The translations under genes and the position numbers were made by a program. Of a stretch of 64,000 nt of DNA, positions 1 through 8,638 are shown piece after piece; positions within the stretch are counted from its first letter, which is position 1, and each line of letters starts with the position of its first letter. Under the pieces are notes generated by a model. The model saw only the letters and a list, made by a program, of their open reading frames with translations, did no database searches and was not told where the DNA came from. This DNA comes from Bradyrhizobium erythrophlei. Lineage in GTDB: Bacteria > Pseudomonadota > Alphaproteobacteria > Rhizobiales > Xanthobacteraceae. The stretch is from contig FSRD01000001.1 of NCBI GenBank assembly GCA_900129675.1, positions 8,173,501 through 8,237,500 on the forward strand. Direction: 5' to 3'.

Positions 1-63
1 TTTGCTGGCCGACGGGGGGGCGCGACCTACATGAACTCCATGCGCGTCGACGTTTCAGTGAAC

Positions 64-1164
64 TTAAATGGAGGCTGACTCAACGGCAATTGCGTTCTTG
101 CGCGATTTGTAGAGTCTCAAAACGCTCCGAGACGTGTCGATGTTGAGCCGCGCGTACTGTTCCTTCATGTCCTGGAGGTGGCCCGCGGAGATGCGGTGAT
201 CCGTTGCACCAAGAAATAGCAGCGCCATCGCGGTCTCCCAGCCGAAGTCGAGGGCTTTGGCCAGGATCAGTGTCAGTTCTCCGCCGGTATCAACTAACGC
301 TCGCTCTACTACCTCGACGGGTAGCGAACATAACAGGGATACTCCTACCGTGGCTTCTTCAATCTTATAACCTCGGGCGCATTCCAGAACGCAGTTCTCA
401 TTCAGTCTACCGTATTGATGCTGGGTAGTTACGACCCTCTTTGCAGTAAAATAGTCCTTCGATGCCGGACCGAACTTGGAATGCAGCGCGCCCGCGACAT
501 CGGCCACCGAGTTCTGAATCTGGTCCACTAACTCAGGACGCACTCGCTCAAGCTTCCGTCTCACGTCGTCCGAAGCCTTTGCGATCAGCTGATGGAACAT
601 ATGTCTCGGAATTTCCCTCCGAAGACCGAGGTGTTCGGCGAGAATCGAATCGCCCTCAGACCGCCTAATCATGTGCAAGAAGCCGAAATCCGAGATGCGA
701 GCGCCATTGTTCGCCGCAACCGAGCGCACAACCTCCCGATTGCCGCGCGTCACAAGTTCGTCGGTCACCATGACAGGAACAAGACTTCGTTTGGCGATCG
801 CCAGAAGGTGCGCTTGGCTCTTTGTTCTAGCATTGGCAACTAGAGTCTTGGCATCGATTCGCTCCGAGTGCCGAAGCACCGGGCCCGCGACATCAATCGA
901 ATCATCGAAGGCAAGTGTTTTGACGACGTTGATCGGCGCTTTGTCGGTATGCGCCAATCTCTTGGCGAGTTCACCTCGGGCTGCCAGCTCAATTTCGGCC
1001 GCTAGTCGCCCGATCACTTCACCAAAAGTCCAGATCTGATCTTCAGTGTACCGGCCAGCTATCAATAGATCTGTCACATGCCACAACGCGCGTGCACAAC
1101 TTTCGGGAGATCCCCGCAAAATGGCTTCATTTATTTCCTGCAATAATGATCTGGCTTCAGTCAT
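64..1164 (-). CDS. DUF2336 domain-containing protein
   Basis: A 366-residue cytoplasmic protein with no signal peptide. The central stretch around residues 130-200 (TDELVTRGNREVVRSVAANN, followed by ISDFGFLHMIRRSEGDSILA) is the hallmark of DUF2336, an alpha-helical HEAT-like family of unknown function common in alphaproteobacteria and found alone or next to signalling genes. The length and even helical pattern suggest an intact protein. It stands alone, with an IS110-type element starting 170 bp upstream of its start. Family assignment is from recognised motifs; no function is inferred. Confidence 0.85.
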   Translation of the reverse strand: MTEARSLLQEINEAILRGSPESCARALWHVTDLLIAGRYTEDQIWTFGEVIGRLAAEIELAARGELAKRLAHTDKAPINVVKTLAFDDSIDVAGPVLRHSERIDAKTLVANARTKSQAHLLAIAKRSLVPVMVTDELVTRGNREVVRSVAANNGARISDFGFLHMIRRSEGDSILAEHLGLRREIPRHMFHQLIAKASDDVRRKLERVRPELVDQIQNSVADVAGALHSKFGPASKDYFTAKRVVTTQHQYGRLNENCVLECARGYKIEEATVGVSLLCSLPVEVVERALVDTGGELTLILAKALDFGWETAMALLFLGATDHRISAGHLQDMKEQYARLNIDTSRSVLRLYKSRKNAIAVESASI

Positions 1165-1411
1165 CGGGCAAACCCTCCAACGTCACCACCACTGTCCAGC
1201 ACTCATCAATAAGCATAGATTTTTAAAGACACCGTCGCGGTTTCATTCGAATTTGAATCCAACTGCTACCATGCGTTAACTTAGAAATTTGCCTGCTCTC
1301 CTGGGACGGCAGCGGGGTCGGGCCAACGTCCGGTAATGGGATGGTCCGGCCGTGCTCCTGCCCTGCCAGCAAGCGAAGCTGGCAAGGGGCGCCAAAGACA
1401 AGGAGCACGCC

Positions 1412-2476
1412 ATGTCTCAGATACCCAATACCGCGATCGCCGTGATCGGCATCGATATCGGCAAGAACTCGTTCCACGTTGTGGGCCACGATGCGCGCGG
1501 CGCCATCGCACTGCGGCAGAAGTGGTCGCGTGGCCAAGTGGAAGCGCGGCTCGCCAACCTGCCACCGTGCTTAATCGGTATGGAGGCCTGCGTCGGCGCG
1601 CATCATCTCAGTCGCAAGCTCCAAATGCTCGGCCACGACGCCCGGCTGATGCCGGCCAAATATGTCCGCCCCTATAGCAAGGGACAGAAGAACGACTTCA
1701 ATGATGCCGAAGCGATTGCCGAAGCCGTGCAGCGCCCGACGATGAAGTTCGTGGCGACCAAGACCGCGGAGCAACTTGATCTGCAGGCACTGCATCGGGT
1801 GCGCGAGCGGCTGGTCGGTCAGCGTACCGGCGTCATCAATCAGATCCGTGCGTTCCTGCTGGAGCGGGGCATCGCCGTGCGGCAAGGCCTGCGTTCGCTG
1901 CGGTCCGAGTTGCCGGGTATCCTCGCGACGCGCACCGATGTCCTCGCGCCTCGCATGTTGCGCATCATCGAGGACCTGGCAGGCGACTGGCGCCGGCTGG
2001 ATCAGCGCATCGATGGCCTATCCGGCGAGATCGAAGCCCTGGCCCGTCAGGATCAGGCATGTTCGCGCCTGATGACGGTGCCCGGCATCGGGCCGATCAT
2101 TTCGAGCGCCATGGTGGCCGCGATCGGCACTGGAGACGTATTCTCCAAAGGCCGCGACTTCGGCGCCTGGCTCGGACTGGTGCCCAAGCAGATCTCGACG
2201 GGAGACCGCACGATCCTCGGCAAAATCTCCAGGCGCGGCAATCGCTACCTGCGCGTTCTGTTCGTGCAGGCGGCATGGGTTGTGCTGGTCAGGATAAAGG
2301 ACTGGGAACGTTACGGGCTCAAATCCTGGATCGAAGCCGCCAAGAGGCGGTTACACCACAACGTGCTCGCGATCGCGCTCGCCAACAAGCTTGCCCGCAT
2401 CGCCTGGGCGGTGCTGGCCAAAGGACGCGCCTTCGAGCTGACAAGGACCGACGATGCAGGCGTCCGATCCGCTTGA
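1412..2476 (+). CDS. IS110-family transposase (copy 1)
   Basis: A 354-residue DEDD recombinase. The N-terminal RuvC-like domain starts with VIGIDIGKNSFHVVG (first catalytic Asp), and the C-terminal transposase_20 domain carries MTVPGIGPIISSAMVAAIG near residues 215-235. The ATG at 1412 is chosen because AAGGAG lies 6 nt upstream; an upstream in-frame ATG at 1352 lies in the terminal repeat. The ORF is complete and nearly identical to those at 20836 and 29311; the mid-domain (about residues 120-170) differs most from the other two, so copies 2 and 3 are closer to each other. Confidence 0.93.
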   Translation: MSQIPNTAIAVIGIDIGKNSFHVVGHDARGAIALRQKWSRGQVEARLANLPPCLIGMEACVGAHHLSRKLQMLGHDARLMPAKYVRPYSKGQKNDFNDAEAIAEAVQRPTMKFVATKTAEQLDLQALHRVRERLVGQRTGVINQIRAFLLERGIAVRQGLRSLRSELPGILATRTDVLAPRMLRIIEDLAGDWRRLDQRIDGLSGEIEALARQDQACSRLMTVPGIGPIISSAMVAAIGTGDVFSKGRDFGAWLGLVPKQISTGDRTILGKISRRGNRYLRVLFVQAAWVVLVRIKDWERYGLKSWIEAAKRRLHHNVLAIALANKLARIAWAVLAKGRAFELTRTDDAGVRSA

Positions 2477-2739
2477 TCCTCGCGCCGTGCTCGGCGCGGT
2501 CAAGGCGCAGCCTGGCAACGCCGGCGCCCGCCGCAAGCCAAGCGCGACGGCCGGCCTTGACCGCCCCTGCGCGCGACGCGATCGACGTTCTGCGGGCCGG
2601 GACGAAGGAACGGCCCTTGGCTCGAACAAAGGAACTACGCGATACGAGGAGCAAGCGATGACGTAACCCTATCAACAGTTTCCAGCCGAGGTCTGCGAGA
2701 GGATGAGACGAGATGGAGGTTCGGTCTTCCGAGCGCGTG

Positions 2740-2800
2740 CGAACACTGGTGACCCAAATGGCCCAATCGAGGCCTGTCCGGTAATGAGAACGCACGCGCG
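2740..2800. ncRNA. candidate bridge-RNA target-guide segment, copy 1
   Basis: This lies in the 3' non-coding part of the element. It holds TGACCC (2750-2755), the complement of the right flank GGGTCA, and GTCCGGTAATG (2776-2786), which equals the left junction at 1328-1338. The base at 2781 is G here, T in copy 2 and C in copy 3. Guide and antiguide around the target core are what a bridge RNA target loop should show. Transcript limits and strand are not known. Confidence 0.35.
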
Positions 2801-2920
2801 CTGATATCCATGATGGCCCGGAGCACCACATGCTCCAATCAGAGGCCGGATACATTGATGCAAGACCGCCGCCGCCAATTCGACGAAATCTTCTTGCAAC
2901 GCGCGGCCGGACCATACATT

Positions 2921-3025
2921 CGGGTCAATCGCGTCGTTTTTGACTGCTCGCGGATCACTTCCGGTCCACCCCGCAGAACGGACATCGTCAGAGCCGGTCG
3001 GCATGTCTCAAAAGTGCCATAACCG
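2921..3025. repeat. dispersed repeat A (right part, split by IS copy 1)
   Basis: Starts GGGTCAATCGCGTCG directly at the IS end and continues through CACTTCCGGTCCACCCC, GAACGGACATCGTC and CGGCATGTCTC, ending near GTGCCATAACCGG. The order of blocks is the same as in the other A copies in this window. No ORF with a ribosome-binding site is seen. Confidence 0.7.
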
Positions 3026-3140
3026 GACTCATGCACCGTTGGTGTGGGCCCGAGTCGAGTCCGTCTATTTTGATTTCGCGGGCCTTTCTCTCGGTTTGAT
3101 CGTACTGCCTTTGTCCAGTCGGGTCATTGGTCGGGAGATT

Positions 3141-3329
3141 TCACGCTCCTCTTTCAAGCTTTCGGATTGCGCTCTCGGCGAGAGCTGGATCACGGTACAG
3201 ATAGTTGGCATCCAAGGTCTCGACCACGATCCACGCTCCATCCTGTCGCTTTGCTGGCGTTGCGTACCAGCGCTTCGTGCTGCTTGTGGTCGTCGTCGGA
3301 TATTTTACTTGTAGTAACCGACACCGCAT
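3141..3329 (-). CDS. small hypothetical protein
   Basis: A 62-residue ORF overlapping the 3' end of the upstream sCache gene by 25 bp in another frame. The C-terminal half (DGAWIVVETLDANYLYRDPA) has protein-like composition, and the last 30 codons are GC3-rich. There is no recognised domain, and the start lies inside the neighbour without a clear ribosome-binding site. It could be a coupled small gene or a chance ORF. Confidence 0.35.
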   Translation of the reverse strand: MRCRLLQVKYPTTTTSSTKRWYATPAKRQDGAWIVVETLDANYLYRDPALAESAIRKLERGA

Positions 3330-3760
3330 CCTAGCTCGCCAACTTTCGTGACGAAGCTGATTTTTGGAAACAGCGGCTCTGTGGTGCCGGGCTTGGGAAA
3401 CATATACGGCTTGATTTCGGTGATTTGGCCTTCCGGTTTCTGCGCGGCGGCATAAATCGCTTCGCCGTAGGCTTCGCCCTTATTGTCTTTGAGCGTGCGA
3501 ACATCAATGCCAGCCTTGACCGCTTTCGGCGTCGCGAGCGTCTTGGCGTCTGAGATTCGGAAACAGAACGGATAAAGATCGCGATCGAGGAATCCATCCT
3601 CGCCCTTAGTGAACTTGATGATGGCCACGACTTGATCCGCTTTGACCGCCGCGATGGCCTTGTCGAGCATCGCGCGCGCCTCTTGTTCTGTGCCGCCTTG
3701 CTGTGCGAGCGCAGCGCCCGAGAACGCGAGAACCGCCACTGTCGTCAATGGTACGCGCAT
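3305..3760 (-). CDS. secreted single-Cache (sCache_2-like) protein
   Basis: A 151-residue protein with a Sec signal peptide (MRVPLTTVAVLAFSGAALAQ, cleavage expected after ALAQ). The mature part carries the pattern of small periplasmic Cache domains: AMLDKAIAAVKADQVVAIIK, then FLDRDLYPFCFRISDAKTLA, then DVRTLKDNKGEAYGEAIYAA. Such domains bind small ligands; here there is no membrane or output domain, so it is a free periplasmic sensor or binding protein of unknown ligand. GGAGA lies just upstream of the ATG. It is monocistronic or coupled to the small ORF at 3141. Confidence 0.8.
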   Translation of the reverse strand: MRVPLTTVAVLAFSGAALAQQGGTEQEARAMLDKAIAAVKADQVVAIIKFTKGEDGFLDRDLYPFCFRISDAKTLATPKAVKAGIDVRTLKDNKGEAYGEAIYAAAQKPEGQITEIKPYMFPKPGTTEPLFPKISFVTKVGELGCGVGYYK

Positions 3761-3872
3761 GGTCTTCTCCTTGCTTGGTTGAACCTTCGATTGGCCGCGC
3801 CATTCTGTGCCCAGGATAGGCGAATTTCAACAACGTCAAATACGTTGCTTACCTATCGTCCCCTCGGCGCGG

Positions 3873-3990
3873 CGAAGTCCGAAATGGGTCAAAAACGGAA
3901 GTGGCCGCGCTAGAACGGCATGTGCGTTGTACCCTCAAGAGCAGACATCGTCAGGCCATCCCGGCATGTCCGTTTCGTGCCAACAGCCGA
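3873..3990. repeat. dispersed repeat A, full copy
   Basis: Contains GAAGTCCGAAATGGGTCAAAA, then CGGAAGTGG, AGCAGACATCGTCAGGCC and CGGCATGTCCGTTTCGTGCC. This is an uninterrupted example of the block order seen next to all three IS110 copies, with the junction AAATGGGTCA intact. The outer blocks form a weak inverted repeat (GCAGACAT / ATGTCCGT). Confidence 0.7.
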
Positions 3991-4105
3991 CAGCAACCGT
4001 GGCCTTGCATAGGGTACCGACTCTGACAGTGTCTCCCGATATACCACTTCCCCCTACGCCCGGCTCTCCCTCGGCGAGTCTCGATCAGCCTCGCCCTCCG
4101 AGTAT

Positions 4106-5515
4106 CTAAGGAGTCTGCGAGAAGTCGAAGGCGTTCAGCAGGTTGTTCGCAGCGGCGTCTCGACTGCCCAGAGGCGCCAAGTCCCAGCGGGTTTCGATGA
4201 ACTTCAAGATCGAAGTGGTCTCATACGTCGTGTTATCGACGAAGCGGCGTTTGGCATAGGGCGAGATGATGATTGCCGGAACGCGAACCCCCGGACCCCA
4301 ACGATCGCCCCGTGGCGGCACCACGTGATCCCAACGCCCGCCGGCTTCGTCGTATGTGATGATGATCACGCTGTCCTTCCAAACGGCACTGGCTTGCACC
4401 GCCTTGACCAGATCTGCCACGTACTGCTGACCTCGCAGCAAGTCCGCATAACCCATGTGTTCGTTGTAAGCGCCGATTGGCTTGACAAAGGCCACGGCCG
4501 GCAGGTTGCCTATTCGCAGCGCGGCAAGGAACTCCTCGATGTCCTTCAGGTGCTCGGCTCGTGCGGCCGTACCTTCCGCGTACGGGGCGAAGTAATTGAA
4601 TGGTTGATGATGAAATTGAAAGAGCGCATCGGGATGGCCGGCAACCGCGTCATTCCAGCCGCCCGAGTACCAGGCCCAGGAAATCCTCTTCGCGCTCAGC
4701 CGATCCCCGATCGTCGACATCGTCAGCAGCGGCATCAGCTGGGCGGGATCCTTGATGGTCGCGGGATACGGTCGGTTCGTTGAATAGACCGTATGGACCA
4801 CGTAGCCGTCCGGAGTGACTGACCCATTCTTCACCACGACGCCCCGCGCGTCGAGTTGGATCACCAAATTCGCCGGTGCGTTCTGCCAGACCGGGGTGCA
4901 GGCGCAGACCAACCAAAAATGGTTGAACAGCGAGCCGTCAAACGCCGAGTGGAAGAAATGATCAGCCAAAACATATTGCTGAGCCAGGCGGCCAACGGGC
5001 AAGTCGGTCGCGTCATAGTAACTCATCGCCAACCCGCCATTCTCGCTCCATGCAACGAACCCGTCCATTCGGCCGCCGTTGATTTGTCGCTCCTGCTGGA
5101 GGGCGCGATTCACGATGTCGCCGGTCTTCTGGTCAGGTGGAACGTACCGGGCGGCATCATACGGCGCGACCGGCAGGTCTGCCGGAAACCGCGGATCGAG
5201 GATGGGCGGATTCTTCGACGTATCGAGCGGCTGTGGAAGTGTTGTGTACGGCGTTCCGTCCTTCTTCATCTGCTTGATTCGCTCACCCGCGTTGGCGATG
5301 CCCTCCGCGCCAGGAAACCTCCCGTACAGACCGTCGAAGCTCCAATTCTCCTGATAGATCACGATGACGTGCTGGATTTTCTTAAGTCCAGCCGGTTGGG
5401 CAACCACTCCGGCGCAAGGCCACGTGATCGAGATTGCACACAGAAGCGGAGCTGCAAAGCGGACGGCCGATGCCCGATGCGGCGAACTAGCGAGCGCGAA
5501 GTTCGGGATGAGCAT
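4106..5515 (-). CDS. PF04185 phosphoesterase (acid phosphatase / phospholipase C type), exported
   Basis: A 469-residue exported hydrolase. The ATG at 5515 is preferred because GGAG lies 7 nt upstream and it opens a signal peptide (SAVRFAAPLLCAISITW, cleaved near GVVAQ). Longer upstream starts enter non-coding DNA. Family motifs are the N-terminal metal site IQHVIVIYQENWSFDGLYG, and the later IIITYDEAGGRWDHVVPP and VRVPAIIISPYAKRRFVD. Members hydrolyse phosphomonoesters or phospholipids in the periplasm; substrate cannot be told here. Monocistronic. Confidence 0.9.
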   Translation of the reverse strand: MLIPNFALASSPHRASAVRFAAPLLCAISITWPCAGVVAQPAGLKKIQHVIVIYQENWSFDGLYGRFPGAEGIANAGERIKQMKKDGTPYTTLPQPLDTSKNPPILDPRFPADLPVAPYDAARYVPPDQKTGDIVNRALQQERQINGGRMDGFVAWSENGGLAMSYYDATDLPVGRLAQQYVLADHFFHSAFDGSLFNHFWLVCACTPVWQNAPANLVIQLDARGVVVKNGSVTPDGYVVHTVYSTNRPYPATIKDPAQLMPLLTMSTIGDRLSAKRISWAWYSGGWNDAVAGHPDALFQFHHQPFNYFAPYAEGTAARAEHLKDIEEFLAALRIGNLPAVAFVKPIGAYNEHMGYADLLRGQQYVADLVKAVQASAVWKDSVIIITYDEAGGRWDHVVPPRGDRWGPGVRVPAIIISPYAKRRFVDNTTYETTSILKFIETRWDLAPLGSRDAAANNLLNAFDFSQTP

Positions 5516-5945
5516 GTCGAGTCTCCATGGCTGAAACTGGCGTTGTTGCTGTGCTTGCCTCCACGCTGTCATGCACTTATTGCCCGGCATTCCCCAGATA
5601 ACTCCCAAACTGGCCTGAATAGTAGCGTTTTTTGCATTCCTTGGGAGCTGCGACGGCGGGAGTGACTCCAGGCCAATGTCACCAGAGTCAGTGCAGATCA
5701 ACACTGATCGACGACTATCTCCGACGGCCAAGGATGTCCGTTCACGGTCAAAAGCTGTCCTCAGGCAAACGCTGCCGGCGAGTCCGTTCATTCCTCGACA
5801 TCGGACATTCGGCGGCTGCGGCAGCAAGTCTGTTTGGTGCACGAGAAGCGGACCTAGTGGCCACTCTGCTGGTGGCCCATGACGGAGCGTTCTGGTCTGC
5901 GTCCTACAGAAGGTTCCTTCCTTCGCTAGTGACCTGGCCGCGTGT
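5516..5945. other. intergenic region with a diverged repeat A
   Basis: No gene with a supported start. Around 5733-5850 blocks of repeat A recur in diverged form (GGATGTCCGTTCACGGTCAA, then ATCGGACATTCGGC and GTCTGTTTGGTGCACGAG). The rest is unassigned. Confidence 0.4.
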
Positions 5946-6305
5946 TTAGCGCGCAGCACGTCTTCGCCCCACTCCTTTTCCGGGTTTTGTTTGGAATGGG
6001 CGGCCTTCAAGGCGATGCGATTGGAGCCAGTCCTCCAACAGGCCGTGGCGCGCAGCATCGTCGAGATCGGCCCGGAAATGCGCGACGCGTCCCGCTTCCT
6101 CGGCGCTGATCTGCCTTCCATCCAGGATGTTCACGGTATCAGCCTCGAGGATGTGGAAGCCGTCACCGTGACCCTTGTCGGTGTAGACGACGGCGCAGGC
6201 GCCAGTAGCCGAGGTCGACGACGTTCCGGAACAGGCCCCCGGAGCCATTGCTTCCCACAGCATGCGTTCCGATGTTACTATATTGACCGGTCCATTTATG
6301 CGCAT
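5946..6305 (-). CDS. hypothetical protein (uncertain)
   Basis: A 119-codon ORF. Its C-terminal part (GFHILEADTVNILDGRQISA, then EEAGRVAHFRADLDDAARHG) has balanced composition and high GC3, unlike typical shadow frames. An overlapping ORF on the plus strand over the same DNA is about as plausible by composition. No domain was recognised and no convincing ribosome-binding site was found. It lies divergently next to the DUF1326 gene. Confidence 0.3.
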   Translation of the reverse strand: MRINGPVNIVTSERMLWEAMAPGACSGTSSTSATGACAVVYTDKGHGDGFHILEADTVNILDGRQISAEEAGRVAHFRADLDDAARHGLLEDWLQSHRLEGRPFQTKPGKGVGRRRAAR

Positions 6306-6319
6306 GTCAGGAGGATGTC

Positions 6320-6988
6320 ATGGCAGGCAGAGACTGGTCCATCGAAGGACGCTACGTCGAATACTGCAGTTGCGACATGGGTTGCCCCTGCGAGTCCATG
6401 GCGCCCCCGACCAACGGATACTGCACCGGTGCAGTCGCCTTCCAGGTCGACAAGGGGCGCTGCGAGGGCGTCTCTCTGGACGGGATCAAGGTCGTGGCCA
6501 CCTTTTTTTTTCCGCGGGCGATCCACCACGGCGGAGGCCATTTGCAGCCAATCCTCGAAGACACGATCACCGACCAACAGAAGGACGCCATCTTCTACAT
6601 TCTGAGCGGTCAGGATCAGCCGGTCGGCACAATGTTCCAGATCTTCAGCGTGATCGTCGAAAAACTGCACGATCCGATCTTCACCAAGATCGAATTTGAC
6701 TGGGACATCAAGAAGCGCATAACCCGCATCGAGGTGCCGGAGCTGCTTCGCGCGCGAAGCGAGCCCATTCGGAACCCAGTCACAGACACCGAACACCGTA
6801 TGATTAGTGTCCTGCCAGACGGCTGGGTCTTTCACGAGGCGGAAGGCGCAGCAGGCTACGCGAAAAGCGTCGGCGAACTGAAATTCGATCTCAACCAGAG
6901 CCATAGCTCGCTTGCATATGTTGCCTGGGGGCCGAATGGCTTGAGGTACGACCTGAGTGAGTCCCGGAAGCGCTTTCCGCTGAACTGA
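6320..6988 (+). CDS. DUF1326 domain-containing protein
   Basis: A 222-residue protein. The N-terminus WSIEGRYVEYCSCDMGCPCE, with its CxC and CPC cysteines, is the DUF1326 signature. Typical family length is about 200 residues, so it is complete. The cysteine pattern suggests metal or redox chemistry, but no activity is established. AGGAGG lies 6 nt before the ATG. It contains a run of nine T in frame (about 6502-6510, encoding TFFFP), a potential slippage site. Monocistronic. Confidence 0.88.
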   Translation: MAGRDWSIEGRYVEYCSCDMGCPCESMAPPTNGYCTGAVAFQVDKGRCEGVSLDGIKVVATFFFPRAIHHGGGHLQPILEDTITDQQKDAIFYILSGQDQPVGTMFQIFSVIVEKLHDPIFTKIEFDWDIKKRITRIEVPELLRARSEPIRNPVTDTEHRMISVLPDGWVFHEAEGAAGYAKSVGELKFDLNQSHSSLAYVAWGPNGLRYDLSESRKRFPLN

Positions 6989-7017
6989 TCTGAATCATCG
7001 TTGCGAGCGCCGCAGCT

Positions 7018-7280
7018 TCAAGCTGCCCCGCGTCGATCGAGCACGGCCATCCGCGGGTTGCGGCCGTAGGTCGAGCGCAGCTCCGAAAGCGCCTGCGTGA
7101 ACTCGTACAGCAAGGCCTTTGCCTCAGTATCGGTTTCGCCGTATCCCATCAGTACGCCGATGATGCGCCGCACGCGCTCGCGCTGTTGCGCGCGTGCCGC
7201 GAGGGGCCAAGTACCGCCGCCCCGACGAGACCGGCAATAAACTCGCGAAACTCCCGCCGTCTTAATTGATCGGATTGCAT
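7018..7280 (-). pseudogene. frameshifted remnant of an ABC-transporter substrate-binding protein
   Basis: The ATG at 7280 opens LRRREFREFIAGLVGAAVL, a Tat-like leader. A one-base loss near 7210 then shifts the frame to WPLAARAQQRERVRRIIGV, followed by SELRSTYGRNPRMAVLDRRG and a stop. The leader and the start of the mature domain match the large Bradyrhizobium family of ABC substrate-binding proteins (RREFI...AAWPLAARAQQ), which normally run to about 330 residues. Only about 88 codons remain. Confidence 0.65.
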
Positions 7281-7382
7281 ACGGTCCCCCTAGCAGCCAG
7301 GGCCGAACTGCAGAATATCGGATCAGTGCGCATCAGTCAGCGGCTCCAGAAGCCGTTTCAAAACCGCTAGGTCGTGGTTCAC

Positions 7383-7450
7383 GGCGTCCGACTTCCGAAA
7401 TGGGTCAGAACCGGAAGTAACCCCGTTCGGCCGCCACACCAGAGTGGGGA
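7383..7450. repeat. dispersed repeat A, partial
   Basis: Contains GACTTCCGAAATGGGTCAGA followed by ACCGGAAGTAACC: the left third of repeat A only, with the AAATGGGTCA block uninterrupted. Confidence 0.6.
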
Positions 7451-7456
7451 CACGAG

Positions 7457-8134
7457 TTAAGCCGCGGCAATCAGGCCCAGCATAGACCGCGTATCCCGTA
7501 CGTCGCAAAATGCTTGCGCCATCGCGGATAGAGTACCGCTGTGCTCTGCGTCGGTCAGGGTCGCATTGGCATCCGTGATGAAGAACACTTTGTAATTCAT
7601 CATCATCGCATCCCTCGCCGTGGCCTCGCAGCAAACCTGAGACAACGTGCCCGAAATGATGAGCGTATCGATGCAGCGCTCCTGCAAGAGGGCGTGTAGA
7701 TCCGACGAACCCGGGACAAACGCACCGAAGCGTCGCTTGATCACAAGCAAATCCTCTTTCGCCACATCCAGCTCCGGCCAGAGCGCGTGGCCCGGGTTGC
7801 CCGGCGTGAAGGCCTCAGTCATCCGGGCACGGTCCGCGCAGAAGTGATCGAAATACACCGGCCAGGTGCGGACCGCCTCCGCATCCGCCGTGTGCTGTGT
7901 ATAGACCACGATCCCGCACGCAGAACGCAGGGCGACGCTGATCCGGTTGACATTGGCAACGATGGTTCGGGCCATCGGCGTTTCCAAGACCTGTCCGGGT
8001 GCCATGAAGCCATTTTGCAAATCGACGACAATGTGCGCGGTCCGGCGCGGAACGATGCGGTCAAATACTGAGACAGCGCCACGGCGGCGCGTGATGCGTT
8101 CGCGGACTTCGTCGAGGATACCGGCTTGATGCAT
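7457..8134 (-). CDS. isochorismatase-family cysteine hydrolase
   Basis: A 225-residue protein of the isochorismatase-like fold. The expected catalytic triad is visible: Asp in AHIVVDLQNGF, Lys in LLVIKRRFGAF and Cys in ISGTLSQVCCEATARDAMMM. The start at 8134 is set by GGAGGAG 6 nt upstream. Relatives hydrolyse isochorismate, nicotinamide, ureidoacrylate or other amides; the substrate is not predictable here. It stands alone between repeat A copies. Confidence 0.88.
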   Translation of the reverse strand: MHQAGILDEVRERITRRRGAVSVFDRIVPRRTAHIVVDLQNGFMAPGQVLETPMARTIVANVNRISVALRSACGIVVYTQHTADAEAVRTWPVYFDHFCADRARMTEAFTPGNPGHALWPELDVAKEDLLVIKRRFGAFVPGSSDLHALLQERCIDTLIISGTLSQVCCEATARDAMMMNYKVFFITDANATLTDAEHSGTLSAMAQAFCDVRDTRSMLGLIAAA

Positions 8135-8237
8135 AGTTCGCTCCTCCCTAGGAAACGCTCCACCTCTCTTGTCCACAGTATCAGAGTTTACGCAGACCCG
8201 TCTGTAATGACTAGGAGGCTGGAGGTTCGTCCGGGGT

Positions 8238-8365
8238 CAATGTCCGTTCAGGGTCAAAAGCGCCAGTTTGCACCTCTGCCAGCCACTTCCGGTCTACCCC
8301 GATCAACGGACATCATCAGACCAGCCCGTTTGGTCCGGTTGGTGCCACGAGCGGAAGTCGCCAAC
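8238..8365. repeat. dispersed repeat A, full copy
   Basis: Blocks in order: TGTCCGTTCAGGGTCAAAAG, CACTTCCGGTCTACCCCGAT, CAACGGACATCATCAGACC and GGTTGGTGCCACGAGCGGA. It has no ORF of its own. Confidence 0.65.
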
Positions 8366-8638
8366 GTCATGCGATCACCTTGTCGGCGCGCGCATCTATT
8401 TCATCTATGGGACAGCAACACTGGCTTGATCAGCATCGTCGCTGGTGACAGATGCTACGCGATCGGGGATCGTTGGGCACATTGGCAACGCACTGGACGC
8501 CTCATTGAGGCGGTGCGTCCCATGGTAGGGTAGGCACGGCTGCGTTCGAGCGCCGCTCGACGCACTACCCCAAACCGGATACCGCGTTCAGGGCCTTTGC
8601 GCCGTGGTCGCCCAGCCGCCGATAGGGAGGGAAAGCCC

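Larger units (their letters stand above)
1334..2920 (+). mobile_element. IS110/IS1111-type element, copy 1
   Basis: A 1587-bp unit that recurs with identical length at 20758-22344 and 29233-30819. The limits are where the three copies stop matching. Subterminal inverted repeats ATGGTCCGGCC (1341-1351) and GGCCGGACCAT (2905-2915) lie about 7 bp and 5 bp inside the ends, as is typical for the IS1111 subgroup. There is one transposase gene and about 440 bp of non-coding DNA after it, the side where IS1111-type elements are expected to encode their bridge RNA. The right flank is a copy of dispersed repeat A. No target duplication is visible. Confidence 0.85.

Noticed and set aside
5516..6121. Upstream extension of the phosphoesterase ORF to 671 codons
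   Set aside because: The extension lacks protein-like composition and overlaps a diverged repeat A; the internal ATG has both a ribosome site and a signal peptide.
6500..6512. Run of T in the DUF1326 gene as a frameshift
   Set aside because: The reading frame is continuous through the tract and gives a full-length family protein.
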